64,000 bases of DNA from Prochlorococcus sp. AG-355-M18 (GTDB lineage: Bacteria > Cyanobacteriota > Cyanobacteriia > PCC-6307 > Cyanobiaceae). A model generated the notes under the pieces. It made no database searches. It had not been told where the DNA came from and worked only from the letters and a program-made list of their open reading frames with translations. The stretch lies in the NCBI GenBank assembly GCA_003280725.1, contig QCED01000002.1:60994-124993 (forward strand). The letters are read 5' to 3'. This document shows positions 1 to 11,116 of the stretch, piece after piece. The position numbers and the translations under genes are program-made. Every line of letters begins with the position of its first letter. Within the stretch, counting starts at the first letter, position 1.

Positions 1-2
1 AA

Positions 3-743
3 GATATTTTAGACGATGTAACTGATACAAGTTCTAATAAAAATAAAGAAGCAAGAGGACAGGGAATCGCCAATATTGTCGCATCCTTATTTGGTGGAAT
101 GGCAGGATGTGCCTTAGTTGGGCAATCTGTTATGAATACTGAAAATGGTGGTAAATCTAGATTATCAACCCTTTCCTCAGGTATATCTCTACTAATTATG
201 ATCATCCTCTTGAAGTCTTGGATTGGGGCAATACCAATGGCTGCTTTAGTAGCAATCATGATAACGATCGCAATAAGTACAGCAGATATAAATGGATTAA
301 AAAATATTAGAAAGATACCTAAAAGCGATACTGCAGTAATGCTTATGACTTTTGCCGTTACAATGCTTACAAAACCTCATAATCTTGCACTTGGAGTTAT
401 CGGAGGAGTTGCATTAGCTGCAATACTTTTCAGCAGAAAAGTCGCAAAAGTTATAACTGTCTCAAGGGCGAAAGAAAATAATTTGACTACCTACAAAGTA
501 AAAGGACAATTATTTTTTGTAAGTAAAATTTATTTTTTACAAGGATTTGATATTCATGAACATCCAGAAAATATTGTAATTGACATGTCTTTAGCTCATA
601 TTTGGGATCAAAGTGGAGTTGTTGCTCTTGAGCAAATTATTAGAAAATTCCAGAATGGCGGTTCTAAAGTTGAAATTGTAGGATTAAATAAAGAAAGTCT
701 TAACTTATTTGAAAGACTAGGTGGTATGGAAAGCGCTCATTAA
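3..743 (+). CDS. SulP family sulfate/anion permease with C-terminal STAS domain (5'-truncated by window edge)
   Basis: Frame is open from the window start (DILDDVTDTSSNKNKEARGQGIANIVASLFGGMAGCALVGQSVMN...). SulP core motif, then C-terminal STAS-like segment (NIVIDMSLAHIWDQSGVVALEQI). Confidence 0.88.
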   Translation, partial: DILDDVTDTSSNKNKEARGQGIANIVASLFGGMAGCALVGQSVMNTENGGKSRLSTLSSGISLLIMIILLKSWIGAIPMAALVAIMITIAISTADINGLKNIRKIPKSDTAVMLMTFAVTMLTKPHNLALGVIGGVALAAILFSRKVAKVITVSRAKENNLTTYKVKGQLFFVSKIYFLQGFDIHEHPENIVIDMSLAHIWDQSGVVALEQIIRKFQNGGSKVEIVGLNKESLNLFERLGGMESAH

Positions 744-748
744 AAAAG

Positions 749-1639
749 TTAATTAAGACTAACTTGTTGATAACAAAACCATAGCCATTGCTGAAAAAGC
801 AAATTCCTATGAGATCTCCAAGCGGTTTTTGAACTATTTATATCAAAATTTTCAGGAGGAGGAACATCTCCCTTTTCTTTGTCTCTTTCAATTTCACTAA
901 TAATTCTGTGCACCGTATATTCAGGATGACCTAAATGCATAAGTTGTTTTTGATCATTAGATTCAAATATTGTATATCCAACATTTTCTCCATAAGCCAA
1001 CAAATTCAATTTCCCGTTTTTTTGGGCCTTCTCCATTTCCAAATCTGGTAATCCAGCAAATCTACTTTGAGGACAAATAAATTCATCATCTTGTGTACCC
1101 ATCAAAGGGTGACCAGGAACAAGACTTTTTAAGGGGAATACCCCAAATAATTTCCTATCAAAAACTTTCTTATCGATCCCTGCCAAATAAGCCAGCGCAA
1201 AGCCAGCCCAACATAATCCAAGAGTACTCGCACAAGAATTTCTGGCTTCATTTACAATTTTCACAAATTCATCCCAATACTTAACCTCCTCAAAGGCTAA
1301 GTGCTCAATAGGTGCTCCAGTAATAATGATTCCATCTAACGGTTCTGGATTATTTGCTTCTTCCCAAGTAATGTATAGATTATTCAGATGATTAAGATCC
1401 CATGTTTTATAAGAGTGAGTTTTAAGCTTTATCCAAACTGGCTCAATTTGAAGAGGAGATAATCCAAGTGGATGCAGTAAGTTAAATTCATACTGCTTCC
1501 CAAGAGGCATTATATTTAAAATACCAATCCTAAGAGGACGTATATCCTGTCTTTTTGCCAATTCTGGTTCAATCCAAGATATATGATTTTTCTCAACATC
1601 ACTGATCTTGTGATAGTTACTAGGAATTATTAAAGCCAA
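749..1639 (-). CDS. metA: Homoserine O-succinyl/acetyltransferase (MetA family)
   Basis: MALIIPSNYHKISDVEKNHI...RIGILNIMPLGKQYEFNLLHPLG...ITGAPIEHLAFEEVKYWDE...LGLCWAGFALAYLAGI; typical MetA motifs. Confidence 0.93.
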   Translation of the reverse strand: MALIIPSNYHKISDVEKNHISWIEPELAKRQDIRPLRIGILNIMPLGKQYEFNLLHPLGLSPLQIEPVWIKLKTHSYKTWDLNHLNNLYITWEEANNPEPLDGIIITGAPIEHLAFEEVKYWDEFVKIVNEARNSCASTLGLCWAGFALAYLAGIDKKVFDRKLFGVFPLKSLVPGHPLMGTQDDEFICPQSRFAGLPDLEMEKAQKNGKLNLLAYGENVGYTIFESNDQKQLMHLGHPEYTVHRIISEIERDKEKGDVPPPENFDINSSKTAWRSHRNLLFQQWLWFCYQQVSLN

Positions 1640-1652
1640 TAAATCTCCTTTC

Positions 1653-2996
<1,344 letters not shown>

Positions 2997-3052
2997 CTAT
3001 TATCTATTTAACTTAAAAAAGTCCCAAAAAAAAACAAAAAAAAGATAAATAT

Positions 3053-3754
3053 TTATAAATCCTTTTTTAATGAGGGGTAATTATCTTTCATATATGAACT
3101 AAAATCTTCTTTTATCGCAGATCTAAGATTCTCAATATTTGCAAAATCAATTATGGGAAAAGTTTTATTAGCCTCAGGATCTTTTTCAGTAATTGATTTC
3201 CAATTCTTAACTACATCTTTTTCAGAGTTGTTAAGAACCTCATCAAAATTGAAACACTTATCATTGTTCTTAGCATCAAATTGGCTAAAAGCTTTATTTA
3301 TAAGCTCTTTTCTATTTTCGAATAGATTCTTAGCTTTTAAAGTATCTGGAAGACCCATAACTGGTTGTAATTCCTTGAGAAGTTTTATTTCCTCTTCAAT
3401 TAAGAGTGTCCAAACACCATATTTATTTTTTGGAAGATTAGAATTACTAAAAATATTAATTTCATCGAGGTAAAAATTTAACCATAGATAATAAGATTTT
3501 TCTTCAATAGTTTTTTTAACTGATATCTTTTTATTTTGGATCTTTGGGAGTAACTTTTCTGCCTTCTTCAAAAACTGTCTGTCTTCTCTTTCTAAATTTA
3601 TTAATCCCCATCTCTGACTATAGTCCCATAAATCTTCGTATCTTGTTAAGTCTTCTTGATTCCAACCAAGAGCTTTAAGTTCATGAGAACGATGAGTTAA
3701 TTCCTTTTTCAAAAAAAACCTTTTAAACCATAATAATTCTAACCCTGCGATCAA
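3053..3754 (-). CDS. Hypothetical protein, N-terminal membrane segment, TTG start likely
   Basis: Long ORF, Prochlorococcus-like composition; hydrophobic N-terminus (LILIAGLELLWFKRF); no recognised domain. Confidence 0.7.
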   Translation of the reverse strand: MIAGLELLWFKRFFLKKELTHRSHELKALGWNQEDLTRYEDLWDYSQRWGLINLEREDRQFLKKAEKLLPKIQNKKISVKKTIEEKSYYLWLNFYLDEINIFSNSNLPKNKYGVWTLLIEEEIKLLKELQPVMGLPDTLKAKNLFENRKELINKAFSQFDAKNNDKCFNFDEVLNNSEKDVVKNWKSITEKDPEANKTFPIIDFANIENLRSAIKEDFSSYMKDNYPSLKKDL

Positions 3755-3803
3755 GATTAGTAAATAAATTAAGAACTTTGCTTTTTAAAAATTAGAAAAA
3801 TAA

Positions 3804-5312
3804 TCAATTATTAAAATATTTATTAATAATTTTCAATACATTGATATAACTAGGATTTTTTTTAGAAATTTGATTACTATATTTATTTGTTTTAAGGGCG
3901 TTTTGCTCTTTTTCAATAAATAATTTCTTATAAAAGTTTTCAATATCATCAAAAAGATTATCCCCTTTTAATTTTTCATTTAGTTCCAAAGATAATTGAG
4001 ATTTCACAGATTCTTGGCAAAAATTAGTGATTTCTTCTGAACTAATTAAAACCTTATAAATTTCTTTTTTTTCTTCTGAATTAGCATTAAAGCATAAATA
4101 AATCAGATTAATCATTGAACAATTGTTATTTTTAATTTTGAATTCTTTATAAATGTCTGGCCAAAATTTTAAAGATTTTAGACCTTCTAAACCTCCTTGA
4201 CTTAGATAGTATTTATTACACCAATTTACAAATTCTGAGACATCTTTTGGACATCTGTTGAGTTGCAAAAGCATATCTGATAAAACTTGTCCTGCTTGAA
4301 AATTCCGTGTTGGTTTTCCTTCAGTTGGTAGAGTCATACTCCCTAAGACATCAGCCTTAACAGCATTTAATTGAGAAAAAGTATAATCTCCTTTTTCACA
4401 AAATTTATCATTAATTATTTCCCTTGCACTAATTATTTCTTCACCATAACCAAGTTCTTTTAATGAAAGATATTTATTCTCTAATTTATTTTCTTTTCTA
4501 ACTTTTATTGATACTGATGCGGCCTGATCTAAACATTGAGTTAACAAAATTGTATTAATGGTAGGGAGCATTCCTGGCTTATCGGAATGAAAGTTATTTA
4601 CAAAACCTGCAAATATTGATGAGATATTTTTTATTGATTTAATATATTGACATTCAATATTATGAACTCCAGGAGAAACTTGAATTTTCGGTGATAATTG
4701 ATTCAAAATGCGTGCTCCTATTAATGCTGTTAGCGCATCAGGATGGCAGAAATTTGCAGTAAAACTGTCATTAGGATTTCGTAAAGCTCCGTGACGATGA
4801 AATCCTGTAAAAAAAGCTAAATTTGGATATTTATTACAAAGAATAAAAGGGTTTTTATTTTTATTATCAATACAAAAAGAACCGACTAGACAGCCAAGAA
4901 CCACATTTTCTCTTTTTAAATTTTTTCTGAGTTCTAAAGCATTTTTAACATCATCTTGAATGTGATTACTATTTGAAGCAAGAATAACTATATCACATTT
5001 CAATATAAGATCTTTTAGATCAAAAGACTTTATCTTTCCCTCTGAAGAATAATTTCCCATTCTCTTAATCTTTTCAATAATCTCATTATCCATATCAGAA
5101 ATAACATCATTTGAGAAAGCACCTAACAAATCTCTATCTCCCCTAGGAGCCAAGAGAATATTATTTGATTTTCCATGCATAGCACAGTTGTATGCTAGTG
5201 ATGCAGGATATAAACCAACACTGTAAAATCCAACTTTGCTATTCTCTATATCTTCAATCAATGAATAAAAATATTTTTCATCTTTGATGTTTTCTACGAA
5301 ATTATTCTTCAT
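3804..5312 (-). CDS. NAD(P)-binding, glycerol-3-phosphate-dehydrogenase-like protein (GpsA/6PGDH fold)
   Basis: 502 aa. N-terminal Rossmann-like segment (KVGFYSVGLYPASLAYNCAMHGKSNNILLAPRGDRD), CDIVILASNSNHIQDDV, then a helical domain resembling the GpsA/KPR fold. Family call by eye. Confidence 0.6.
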   Translation of the reverse strand: MKNNFVENIKDEKYFYSLIEDIENSKVGFYSVGLYPASLAYNCAMHGKSNNILLAPRGDRDLLGAFSNDVISDMDNEIIEKIKRMGNYSSEGKIKSFDLKDLILKCDIVILASNSNHIQDDVKNALELRKNLKRENVVLGCLVGSFCIDNKNKNPFILCNKYPNLAFFTGFHRHGALRNPNDSFTANFCHPDALTALIGARILNQLSPKIQVSPGVHNIECQYIKSIKNISSIFAGFVNNFHSDKPGMLPTINTILLTQCLDQAASVSIKVRKENKLENKYLSLKELGYGEEIISAREIINDKFCEKGDYTFSQLNAVKADVLGSMTLPTEGKPTRNFQAGQVLSDMLLQLNRCPKDVSEFVNWCNKYYLSQGGLEGLKSLKFWPDIYKEFKIKNNNCSMINLIYLCFNANSEEKKEIYKVLISSEEITNFCQESVKSQLSLELNEKLKGDNLFDDIENFYKKLFIEKEQNALKTNKYSNQISKKNPSYINVLKIINKYFNN

Positions 5313-5442
5313 TTTTGGAAACTCTTGATAATTTGTTTAATTTCTTACCCATGCCAACATTTTTCTACATTAAAGCAATTTTTGACCATAGCAAATTATT
5401 TATTGAAAATATTGAGTTTTTTAATTTATAATTTCTGAGAAA

Positions 5443-6693
5443 GTGGAAATTAAAAGAAAAATAATTATACATATGGAATATATGGCAAGTAATTTAAATG
5501 AACAAAAACAATTAATTTCTTCTAAAAATATCTTATTTATTCAAGACATTGACGGAGTTTGTATCCCTTTAGTTAAGGATCCAATGACTAGAGAATTAGA
5601 ATCAAAATATATCTATGCGGTTAAAGAATTTGCCGAGGAATTCTTTGTATTAACTTGCGGGGAACATGAAGGTCCAAGAGGAGTTAACAGAATAATAGAG
5701 AGGAGTTTAAGGAGCACTACTGAGCCTAAACACAAAGAACTATATTTAAGAGGTTTAGCTGCCTGTGGAGTAGAGTATCAAGACAGTAATGGTGAAACAA
5801 GTTTTGAAGGAGTCTCAAAAAAAGAACTAAGTTTTTTATCTAAAGTACCTAGTTTAATAAGACCAAAATTTAATTATATAGTTAAGAATATTTTTCCTGA
5901 ACTTAGCCAAGAGGATATCAATTTTCACGCAGTAAAATCAATTTGTGAAACACGCTTCTCGCCAACGATTAATTTCAATAGTCTATTTGATTTAGTTCAT
6001 GAAGATTCTGATAAAAGAAAGCTTATTCAAATTAGTTTTGAAAAAATGATGAATGAAATCATTTTAAAAGCTGAATCCGAAGGCCTCAAAAACTCATTTT
6101 TCCTTCATATTTCACCAAACTTAGGTAATAAAAATGGTAGAGAAAAAATTAAACTTTCTTCTCAAGACGATATCGGATCAACAGACATCCAATTACTTAT
6201 TAAAGGAGCAGTAAAAGATTCTGGAGTTTTATTTCTTTTAAATAAATTTATTGCGGATAAAACTGGTAAAGCTCCTTTTGGAAGAAATTTTAATTTTAGA
6301 AACTCTCCAAATTCTGTTACGGAAAAAATTGATTTATGCAAAAGAACTATTCAAAAAGAAGATATGCCTTTGATTGTAGGAGTTGGTGACACAGTCACAT
6401 CAAAAAAAAATAATAATGAAAAAAGTTATTCAAGAGGAGGAAGTGACAGGTCTTTTCTAGAATTAATACAAATATTAGGTAATGAATTTGGGATTGAGAA
6501 TAAAATAATTTTTGTAGATAGTAGTTCTGGTGAAGTTGAAAGACCCTCTACAAAAAAAACTGGTTTAATAGGGATCAGTGATGTTCATGACAATTTAAAA
6601 TTTGACATAGTTTTTAAAAATGGTCCCAAAGAATACATAAGTTGGTTTATTGAACTTGCTAACGAGAGATCAAACTTTAAAAAAAATAGTTGA
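5443..6693 (+). CDS. stpA: Glucosylglycerol-3-phosphatase-like protein (StpA/GgpP family); true start probably ATG at 5473 or 5482
   Basis: NILFIQDIDGVCIPLVKDPMTRELESKYIYAVKEFAEEFFVLTCGEHEGPRGVNRIIERSL resembles cyanobacterial StpA; DxDG phosphatase-like motif. Confidence 0.68.
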   Translation: MEIKRKIIIHMEYMASNLNEQKQLISSKNILFIQDIDGVCIPLVKDPMTRELESKYIYAVKEFAEEFFVLTCGEHEGPRGVNRIIERSLRSTTEPKHKELYLRGLAACGVEYQDSNGETSFEGVSKKELSFLSKVPSLIRPKFNYIVKNIFPELSQEDINFHAVKSICETRFSPTINFNSLFDLVHEDSDKRKLIQISFEKMMNEIILKAESEGLKNSFFLHISPNLGNKNGREKIKLSSQDDIGSTDIQLLIKGAVKDSGVLFLLNKFIADKTGKAPFGRNFNFRNSPNSVTEKIDLCKRTIQKEDMPLIVGVGDTVTSKKNNNEKSYSRGGSDRSFLELIQILGNEFGIENKIIFVDSSSGEVERPSTKKTGLIGISDVHDNLKFDIVFKNGPKEYISWFIELANERSNFKKNS

Positions 6694-6734
6694 CTTTTTT
6701 TATTTTCGAATGACAATTTATAAATAATAGATTC

Positions 6735-7667
6735 ATGAAAGAAAAATTCCCCTCAATATATAAAGAACCTATAGAAACATTGCAAATTAACATAGGTTAT
6801 AAATGCAATCAGGCTTGTAAGCATTGTCATGTCAATTCAAGTCCTCTAAGGACTGAACAGATGTCCAATGAAATGATATCTCTTATCCCAAAGATAATTG
6901 AAAAATACAAAATCAAGACTTTAGATATTACAGGTGGTGCGCCAGAACTTCACCCAAAATTTAAAAACCTAATAACCAGCTTGAACACAAAACAAGTTGA
7001 TATTATTGATAGGTGCAATTTGACAATTTTTTTTGAAGAAGGTTATGAAGATCTTCCTCAATTTCTTGCAAAAAATAAAGTGATAGTTACTGCTTCGCTA
7101 CCATGTTATGAAAAAAATAATGTTGATTTTCAAAGGGGTTTTGGCGTTTTTGAAAAAAGTATTAATGCCATAAAAATTCTTAATGATCTAGGCTATGGAA
7201 AGAAAGAAAATGGATTACAATTAAACCTTGTTTACAATCCTGTAAGCTCAATTCTTCCTCCTTCTCAGGAAATATTGGAGAAGGATTATAAAAAAATTCT
7301 ATTCAAAAAATACAATATCGTTTTTAATAATTTATACACAATAACTAATATGCCAATAAATAGATATGAAGAATCTCTTAGAAGAGAAGGGAAACTAAAT
7401 ACTTATTACAAATTACTAAAAGAAAATTTTAATGAAAAAAATTTAGAGAATCTAATGTGCAAAAAGACAATTAGCGTAAATTGGTTAGGAGAAATTTATG
7501 ATTGTGACTTTAACCAACAGATAAATTTCCGAGAGAATAAAGGACCAAAGACACTGTCTGATCTGTTGGATGAATCATTTACTTTTGACTACGGGGTAGC
7601 TGTAAAAGATCATTGTTTTGCTTGCACTGCAGGTGCAGGGTCAAGTTGTGGAGGGACTTTAAGTTAA
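6735..7667 (+). CDS. Radical SAM protein, ArsS-like (arsenosugar biosynthesis family; C-terminal DUF3641-like)
   Basis: CNQACKHCHVNSSP (CxxxCxxC), DITGGAPELHP, C-terminal Cys cluster CFACTAGAGSSCGGTL typical of this family. Confidence 0.82.
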   Translation: MKEKFPSIYKEPIETLQINIGYKCNQACKHCHVNSSPLRTEQMSNEMISLIPKIIEKYKIKTLDITGGAPELHPKFKNLITSLNTKQVDIIDRCNLTIFFEEGYEDLPQFLAKNKVIVTASLPCYEKNNVDFQRGFGVFEKSINAIKILNDLGYGKKENGLQLNLVYNPVSSILPPSQEILEKDYKKILFKKYNIVFNNLYTITNMPINRYEESLRREGKLNTYYKLLKENFNEKNLENLMCKKTISVNWLGEIYDCDFNQQINFRENKGPKTLSDLLDESFTFDYGVAVKDHCFACTAGAGSSCGGTLS

Positions 7668-7673
7668 AACCTG

Positions 7674-8126
7674 CTAAATGCAATTAGGACAAATTGCTCT
7701 TACATTTAAAGAGGATTCAATTAGTTTAAAACCATTAACTTTTGCTGCAACTTTGCCTGCCTCTAAAACCTCATCATTTTCAAATTCTTCTGTTCTTCCA
7801 CACCTAATGCAAATCAAATGATGATGATCCGGTGTGTCGTTACTAAGCAATTCATATCTGTGTCCGCCCTCACTGAGTTCTAATTCATGAAGCAAACCCA
7901 TTTGTACTAAAAGTCTTAAAGTTCTATAAATTGTTGCTAGTGAAACTTTGGAGCTTGTTTTAACTAACTTTTCATGAACCTCTTCAGCACTAAGATGCTT
8001 TCCAGAGCCAATATTTTCAAATAAATTAAGAACCTTTAACCTCTGAGGAGTTAATCTCTTCCCATCTTTATGTAATCCATCACCAAGAGGAGATCTGATT
8101 ACTTTGTATTGAGAGGATAATGACAA
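7674..8126 (-). CDS. Fur family transcriptional regulator
   Basis: KRLTPQRLKVLNLFENIGSGKHLSAEEVHEKL...SLATIYRTLRLLVQMGLLHEL...HHHLICIRCGRTEEF...CPNCI. Confidence 0.92.
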   Translation of the reverse strand: MSLSSQYKVIRSPLGDGLHKDGKRLTPQRLKVLNLFENIGSGKHLSAEEVHEKLVKTSSKVSLATIYRTLRLLVQMGLLHELELSEGGHRYELLSNDTPDHHHLICIRCGRTEEFENDEVLEAGKVAAKVNGFKLIESSLNVRAICPNCI

Positions 8127-8236
8127 AATTAACCCTTGGCTATTCTCAATAATAACTCTAGATGAGAGTAAAACAACTTATTTATTTAAAATGTTTACTA
8201 AAGTTCTTCAAAATATTATGTTAAATGTAACTTTAT

Positions 8237-8812
8237 ATGTTAATGATGAATGATCAAGAAATCTCTTCTGATAAATTATCATCGAAAGTAAACGCCTTGA
8301 TAATTATTGATATTCAAGAAAAAATAATAAGACCAATTTTTAATAAGGATTCAATAATCAAAAACATTAAAAAGCTAATAAATGCTTACCAAATTTTAGA
8401 AGAAAACATATTTATATCTGAACAGAACCCACTCAAATTGGGAGTAACAATACCTGAATTATCACCCATAGCAGAATTTAGAAAATTTGAAAAAATGGAA
8501 TTCAGCCTAGCTAAATTAGAAGATTTTTTAAAAGAACTTAAAGATAAGAAAATTACTAATTTGATAGTTTGTGGGATCGAAACGCATATTTGTATTCAAC
8601 AAACAGTCTTAGATTGTTTACAAAAAGGATTTGAAGTTATTCTCATATCAGATTCCCTGGGAAGTCGAAATAGGGTGGATCATGAAATAGCATTACAAAG
8701 AATGTCACAGAGTGGGGCGATCTTAACAACAACTGAATCAATAATTTTTGAATTATGCAAAACTGCGGATAGAGAAGAATTTAAAGAAATTAGAAAAATA
8801 ATATTGAGTTAA
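8237..8812 (+). CDS. Isochorismatase-family cysteine hydrolase
   Basis: NALIIIDIQEKI...; catalytic-Cys region NLIVCGIETHICIQQTVLDCLQKGFEVILISDSLGSR. Confidence 0.9.
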   Translation: MLMMNDQEISSDKLSSKVNALIIIDIQEKIIRPIFNKDSIIKNIKKLINAYQILEENIFISEQNPLKLGVTIPELSPIAEFRKFEKMEFSLAKLEDFLKELKDKKITNLIVCGIETHICIQQTVLDCLQKGFEVILISDSLGSRNRVDHEIALQRMSQSGAILTTTESIIFELCKTADREEFKEIRKIILS

Positions 8813-8882
8813 AGAAAAAAAGACTGGTTTGTTGTTTTGAGATAATTTAAAATTTTATTAGAGATAAATTTTAAGGGTTTAT

Positions 8883-9920
8883 TTGAATATGAAATTTGTT
8901 ACTGAAAACTTCCTTCTGGCAATATCTATTTTTTTTATTGGAACTTTATTTTCGATAATAATTTCAAAAGTTTCAAAAATATTTTTTAAAAAGATTTCCA
9001 AAAGAACAAAAACAAATTTCGATGATTTTATTTTTGAGGTGATCTCTGGAATTATAAAACCTATAGGTTTCCTACTATCATTTTATTTTTCAATTGACTA
9101 TTTTTTTGCTAATGAAACAACTTTCATCTCTGTCTTATTGAATATTTTGAAATTATTTATATTAATAATCATCATAAAAGCTCTCAACAAACTTTTAATA
9201 AGATCTTTAACAGAATCGACCTCGAAAATTAATGATTCCTCAATTAGTTCGATGGTATCTTCACTAACTCCATTAATAAAAGCATTAACATGGACTATTG
9301 GCTCAATTTTTTTCTTACAAAATATAGGTGTTCAAATGACTGCTATTTGGGCTTTACTAAGTGCAGGTGGTATTGGAGCAGGATTAGCTTTGAAAGATCC
9401 AGTTCAGGAGTTCTTTGAATACATAACAATTTTGCTTGATAAACCTTTTCAAAAGGGTGAGTTTATAAAATCTGATGGAGTCCTCGGAATGGTTGAGAGA
9501 GTGGGAGTACGATCATCAAGGATAAGAAGTATTAATGGAGAAGTAATAGTAATGAGCAATAGCGCCCTAACAAATGGAATAATTTCAAATTACGCACAAA
9601 TGGAAAAAAGAAGGTTAGTGCATAAATTGGGAGTTGTTTATGAAACCTCTCCAAAACTTATGAAATTGATTCCAATAATAATTAAAAAAATAGTTGAGGA
9701 GACAAAAGATGCATCTTTTGATAGATGTCATTTCACAGATTTCGGCGACTTCAGTCTTAATTTCGAACTTGTTTATTACATCCCAACAAATAATTACCTC
9801 GCCGCAATGGAAGCTCAACAATCTATAAATTTAAGAATTATTGAGGAATTTACGGTTAATAATATAGAGTTTGCATTCCCAACACAAACCTTAAATATTG
9901 AAAGTAACAAAGCCAAATGA
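8883..9920 (+). CDS. Small-conductance mechanosensitive channel (MscS family)
   Basis: TM helices, then ALLSAGGIGAGLALKDPVQEFFEYITILLDKPFQKGEFI...GMVERVGVRSSRIRSINGEVIVMSNSALT. Confidence 0.9.
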   Translation: MNMKFVTENFLLAISIFFIGTLFSIIISKVSKIFFKKISKRTKTNFDDFIFEVISGIIKPIGFLLSFYFSIDYFFANETTFISVLLNILKLFILIIIIKALNKLLIRSLTESTSKINDSSISSMVSSLTPLIKALTWTIGSIFFLQNIGVQMTAIWALLSAGGIGAGLALKDPVQEFFEYITILLDKPFQKGEFIKSDGVLGMVERVGVRSSRIRSINGEVIVMSNSALTNGIISNYAQMEKRRLVHKLGVVYETSPKLMKLIPIIIKKIVEETKDASFDRCHFTDFGDFSLNFELVYYIPTNNYLAAMEAQQSINLRIIEEFTVNNIEFAFPTQTLNIESNKAK

Positions 9921-10892
9921 TCTACAAATCTCTTCACTTAAAATCCAGAGCTTTGAAGCTAACTCAGAATTATTTGCCTCATCACTAACCTTACTTTCAA
10001 CTAATTTATGTTTCTTAAAAGATATAAGTTTATTACTTAAATGAACGTAACCAATATTATTTAAATTTGAATCTAAAACAATTTCACAAAGTATCCTACC
10101 AGCATTTTCTATACTTTCAGAAATTCCTAAAATATTTTTTGCAGCTTTAGAAAAAATTAAATATCCAAAGAGATTAAAACGCTTACTGTATCTAAAAAAA
10201 CCAAGATCATCATTTGGTATTACTAGACCAGGAGCCCAAGTAATTACAGAAATTTTACTAGAGGAAATTTGTAATTTTTTTTCAAGTTCTTTAGCAAACA
10301 AAATATTACATAACTTACTATTTTTATAAGCTACATCAGCATTAAAATTTAAAAATTGTCCAGTTACTTTTTTTCTTAAATTAACTAGGTTATTAAGTCC
10401 CGCTTTCTTTCCTATATTGCCACCTGAACTTTTGGGGTCGTGTACATCTGATGATGTAATAATGATTCTAGATTCTTCTTTATCTCTAATAAAACCTTTT
10501 AGGACATTTACCAAGTAAAAATGTGCAAGATGATTTACTGCAAAAGTTAGTTCTATTCCTTGCTTTGATACTTTAGGGTAAAAAGAGCCTGTATATTGCA
10601 ATCCTGCATTTAAAACAAGAACATCTAAAAAAATCTTTTTACTAATTAAGTAATCTTTAATTTTTTTAATATTCTCTAGATCTGAAAGATCACAATTTTC
10701 AATAATATTTAAAAATTTACTAAGGTAATTTTTATCAAAATATTTCTCGATTTTCCTGAGAAATTCATTCTTTCTAAGTTCGTTTTTTATTACAACATAT
10801 AAAATATTTTTCGTCTTCAGTAAATTAATAATGGAAAAAAACCCTATTCCTGAATTACCTCCAGTAATTAAAATATTTTTATTTTTAATCAT
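9891..10892 (-). CDS. Short-chain dehydrogenase/reductase (protochlorophyllide-reductase-like subfamily)
   Basis: NILITGGNSGIGFFSIINLL, VLVLNAGLQ, YKNSKLCNILFAKEL. Convergent 30-bp overlap with the MscS gene. Confidence 0.85.
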   Translation of the reverse strand: MIKNKNILITGGNSGIGFFSIINLLKTKNILYVVIKNELRKNEFLRKIEKYFDKNYLSKFLNIIENCDLSDLENIKKIKDYLISKKIFLDVLVLNAGLQYTGSFYPKVSKQGIELTFAVNHLAHFYLVNVLKGFIRDKEESRIIITSSDVHDPKSSGGNIGKKAGLNNLVNLRKKVTGQFLNFNADVAYKNSKLCNILFAKELEKKLQISSSKISVITWAPGLVIPNDDLGFFRYSKRFNLFGYLIFSKAAKNILGISESIENAGRILCEIVLDSNLNNIGYVHLSNKLISFKKHKLVESKVSDEANNSELASKLWILSEEICRSFGFVTFNI

Positions 10893-11116
10893 TTAAATTC
10901 CTATATTTTTTTTATGATAAAAAAATAAATACAGTTTTTTTTTTTTTGTAATCTTATAAATTATTGTTAAAACACTGAAAACTTAGTCACTAGTATTTGA
11001 GTAATTTGATTATTATTAATCTACTCTCATTATAAGTATTGGATGAAAAATATAATTCTAGGCTCAGAAGTAATAATTTGTTCCATAAATTTCTTTAATC
11101 ATAAGATTTATATTTA

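Noticed and set aside
8127-8236. Fur-box-like sequence (ttattgagaatag) upstream of the Fur-family gene
   Set aside because: Only one half-site is convincing; too weak in AT-rich DNA to report as a regulatory site.
10933-10950. Long T homopolymer in the crtL upstream region
   Set aside because: Simple AT-rich intergenic low complexity; no paired stem, so not called a terminator.
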